A stretch of DNA of 6,247 nucleotides from contig WBXJ01000169.1 of assembly GCA_008933045.1 (NCBI GenBank), positions 1 through 6,247 of the forward strand, given 5' to 3'. Of this stretch, positions 5,949 through 6,247 are shown one piece after another. The notes below the pieces were generated by a model, which was not told the DNA's origin, ran no database searches, and saw only the letters and a list, made by a program, of their open reading frames with translations. The stretch is from Verrucomicrobiota bacterium (GTDB taxonomy: Bacteria; Verrucomicrobiota; Verrucomicrobiia; Limisphaerales; SXQI01). Numbering within the stretch: position 1 is the stretch's first letter; every line of letters begins with the position of its first letter. The position numbers were made by a program, and so were the translations under genes.

Positions 5949-6162
5949 CGCTATTAATTCTAATTTCAGCAAGGAAAATGCCAAGTCCAATCTTTCTCCA
6001 TTTTGGGCAGGAAAAAGACCCAACCAGCTTGGCTTTGAGGTTTTTCACGCATTGCGCGTGAAAAAAACTCATCGCTAACCCACTCGCGTTTTCGCGCACC
6101 GACCGGAATTCGAGCCTTGCACCTTCTTTTTTTTCTGACATTGTCAGCCTGCAGATCGTGCA
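5949..6162. other. Intergenic region between the pilin promoter and tRNA-Leu
   Basis: About 214 bases with no credible gene. It holds an inverted repeat with 10-bp arms at 6041-6065, a CGCG-TTTT-CGCG element (6085-6096), eight T (6127-6134) and the palindrome CTGACA-T-TGTCAG (6135-6147). A 5-bp repeat CTGCA/TGCAG (6149-6163) reaches the first base of the tRNA. The tRNA promoter should lie here. The best I can offer is TTGCAC at 6117-6122 with CATTGT after 16 bases (6139-6144), which is weak. Confidence 0.5.
6041..6065. repeat. Inverted repeat with 10-bp perfect arms, T-run before and A-run after
   Basis: TTTTTCACGC (6041-6050) and GCGTGAAAAA (6056-6065) are exact reverse complements around ATTGC. 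The A-run continues to 6067. On both strands the order is T-rich, stem, A-rich, which is the reverse of an intrinsic terminator, so it is not one. A protein-binding site or a structural element is possible. It lies about 98 bases upstream of the tRNA and about 93 bases upstream of the pilin -35. Confidence 0.6.
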
Positions 6163-6247
6163 GCCCACGTGGCGGAATTGGCAGACGCGCTAGATTCAGG
6201 TTCTAGTGAGTAACATCGTACAGGTTCAAGTCCTGTCGTGGGCACCA
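6163..6247 (+). tRNA. tRNA-Leu (anticodon CAG)
   Basis: Complete 85-nt class II tRNA that reads the CUG codon. The acceptor stem GCCCACG (6163-6169) pairs with CGTGGGC (6237-6243), followed by discriminator A6244, as expected for leucine, and an encoded CCA (6245-6247). The D-arm segment GGCGGAATTGGCAGACGC is typical of bacterial tRNA-Leu. The anticodon stem CTAGA/TCTAG (6190-6194, 6202-6206) holds the loop TTCAGGT with anticodon CAG at 6197-6199. The T arm is ACAGG-TTCAAGT-CCTGT (6220-6236). The long variable region (6207-6219) is present but its own stem is short and weak. The gene ends on the last base of the window. Confidence 0.97.

Noticed and set aside
6014..6036. Possible minus-strand terminator (CCAA/TTGG stem with T-run)
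   Set aside because: The stem is only four base pairs with adjoining mismatches, and no minus-strand gene lies upstream of it in the window.
5246..6061. 271-residue plus-strand reading frame opposite the pilin gene
   Set aside because: It is antisense to a clear prepilin gene and runs on through that gene's promoter. No family motif or start signal was seen. It arises from the low stop density opposite the real coding frame.
5902..6168. 88-residue minus-strand reading frame between the pilin gene and the tRNA
   Set aside because: It overlaps the start of the tRNA and the pilin promoter, spans the inverted repeats, and shows no recognisable protein family or ribosome-binding site.

Overview
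The window reads as ordinary core chromosome of a bacterium in the Verrucomicrobiota/PVC group. The best pointer is the secreted pilin-like protein at 5153-5890. It joins a classic prepilin N-terminus to a C-terminal H-X9-DG motif, a combination typical of Verrucomicrobiota, Lentisphaerota and Planctomycetota. The PQQ-type sugar dehydrogenase, with its CCHVGGSLAF segment, also resembles proteins common in those phyla as I remember them. Base composition looks close to half GC. Shine-Dalgarno sequences are weak or poorly spaced at most starts. The phylum call is inference from family knowledge, not from a search.

Layout from left to right. Positions 1-1296 (minus) hold the first 432 codons of isoleucyl-tRNA synthetase, cut by the window edge. 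A 207-bp divergent intergenic region with two inverted repeats separates it from a plus-strand class II fructose-bisphosphate aldolase (1504-2469), which ends in a strong intrinsic terminator (2491-2523). Converging on it is a minus-strand pair: a secreted glucose/sorbosone (PQQ-type) dehydrogenase (4955-3471) followed 39 bp later (30 bp if the GTG start is used) by an aldose-1-epimerase-like protein (3431-2535), probably one operon. Upstream of that pair is a perfect 28-nt palindrome with a U-tract, the terminator of a single-gene pilin unit (5890-5153, minus) that has its own near-consensus sigma70 promoter (5948-5921). A region of about 210 bp rich in inverted repeats leads to a complete tRNA-Leu(CAG) gene whose encoded CCA is the last three bases of the window.

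Functionally, the aldolase is central glycolysis/gluconeogenesis. The dehydrogenase plus epimerase pair points to handling of aldose sugars, but the dehydrogenase is predicted to be exported and the epimerase is not. The pilin gene stands alone with no secretion or pilus assembly genes beside it. I found no mobile element, CRISPR array, defence system or clearly novel multi-gene system. The points most worth a second look are the HIGT variant of the synthetase signature, the vicinal cysteines beside the presumed catalytic histidine of the dehydrogenase, and several unexplained inverted repeats in intergenic DNA.
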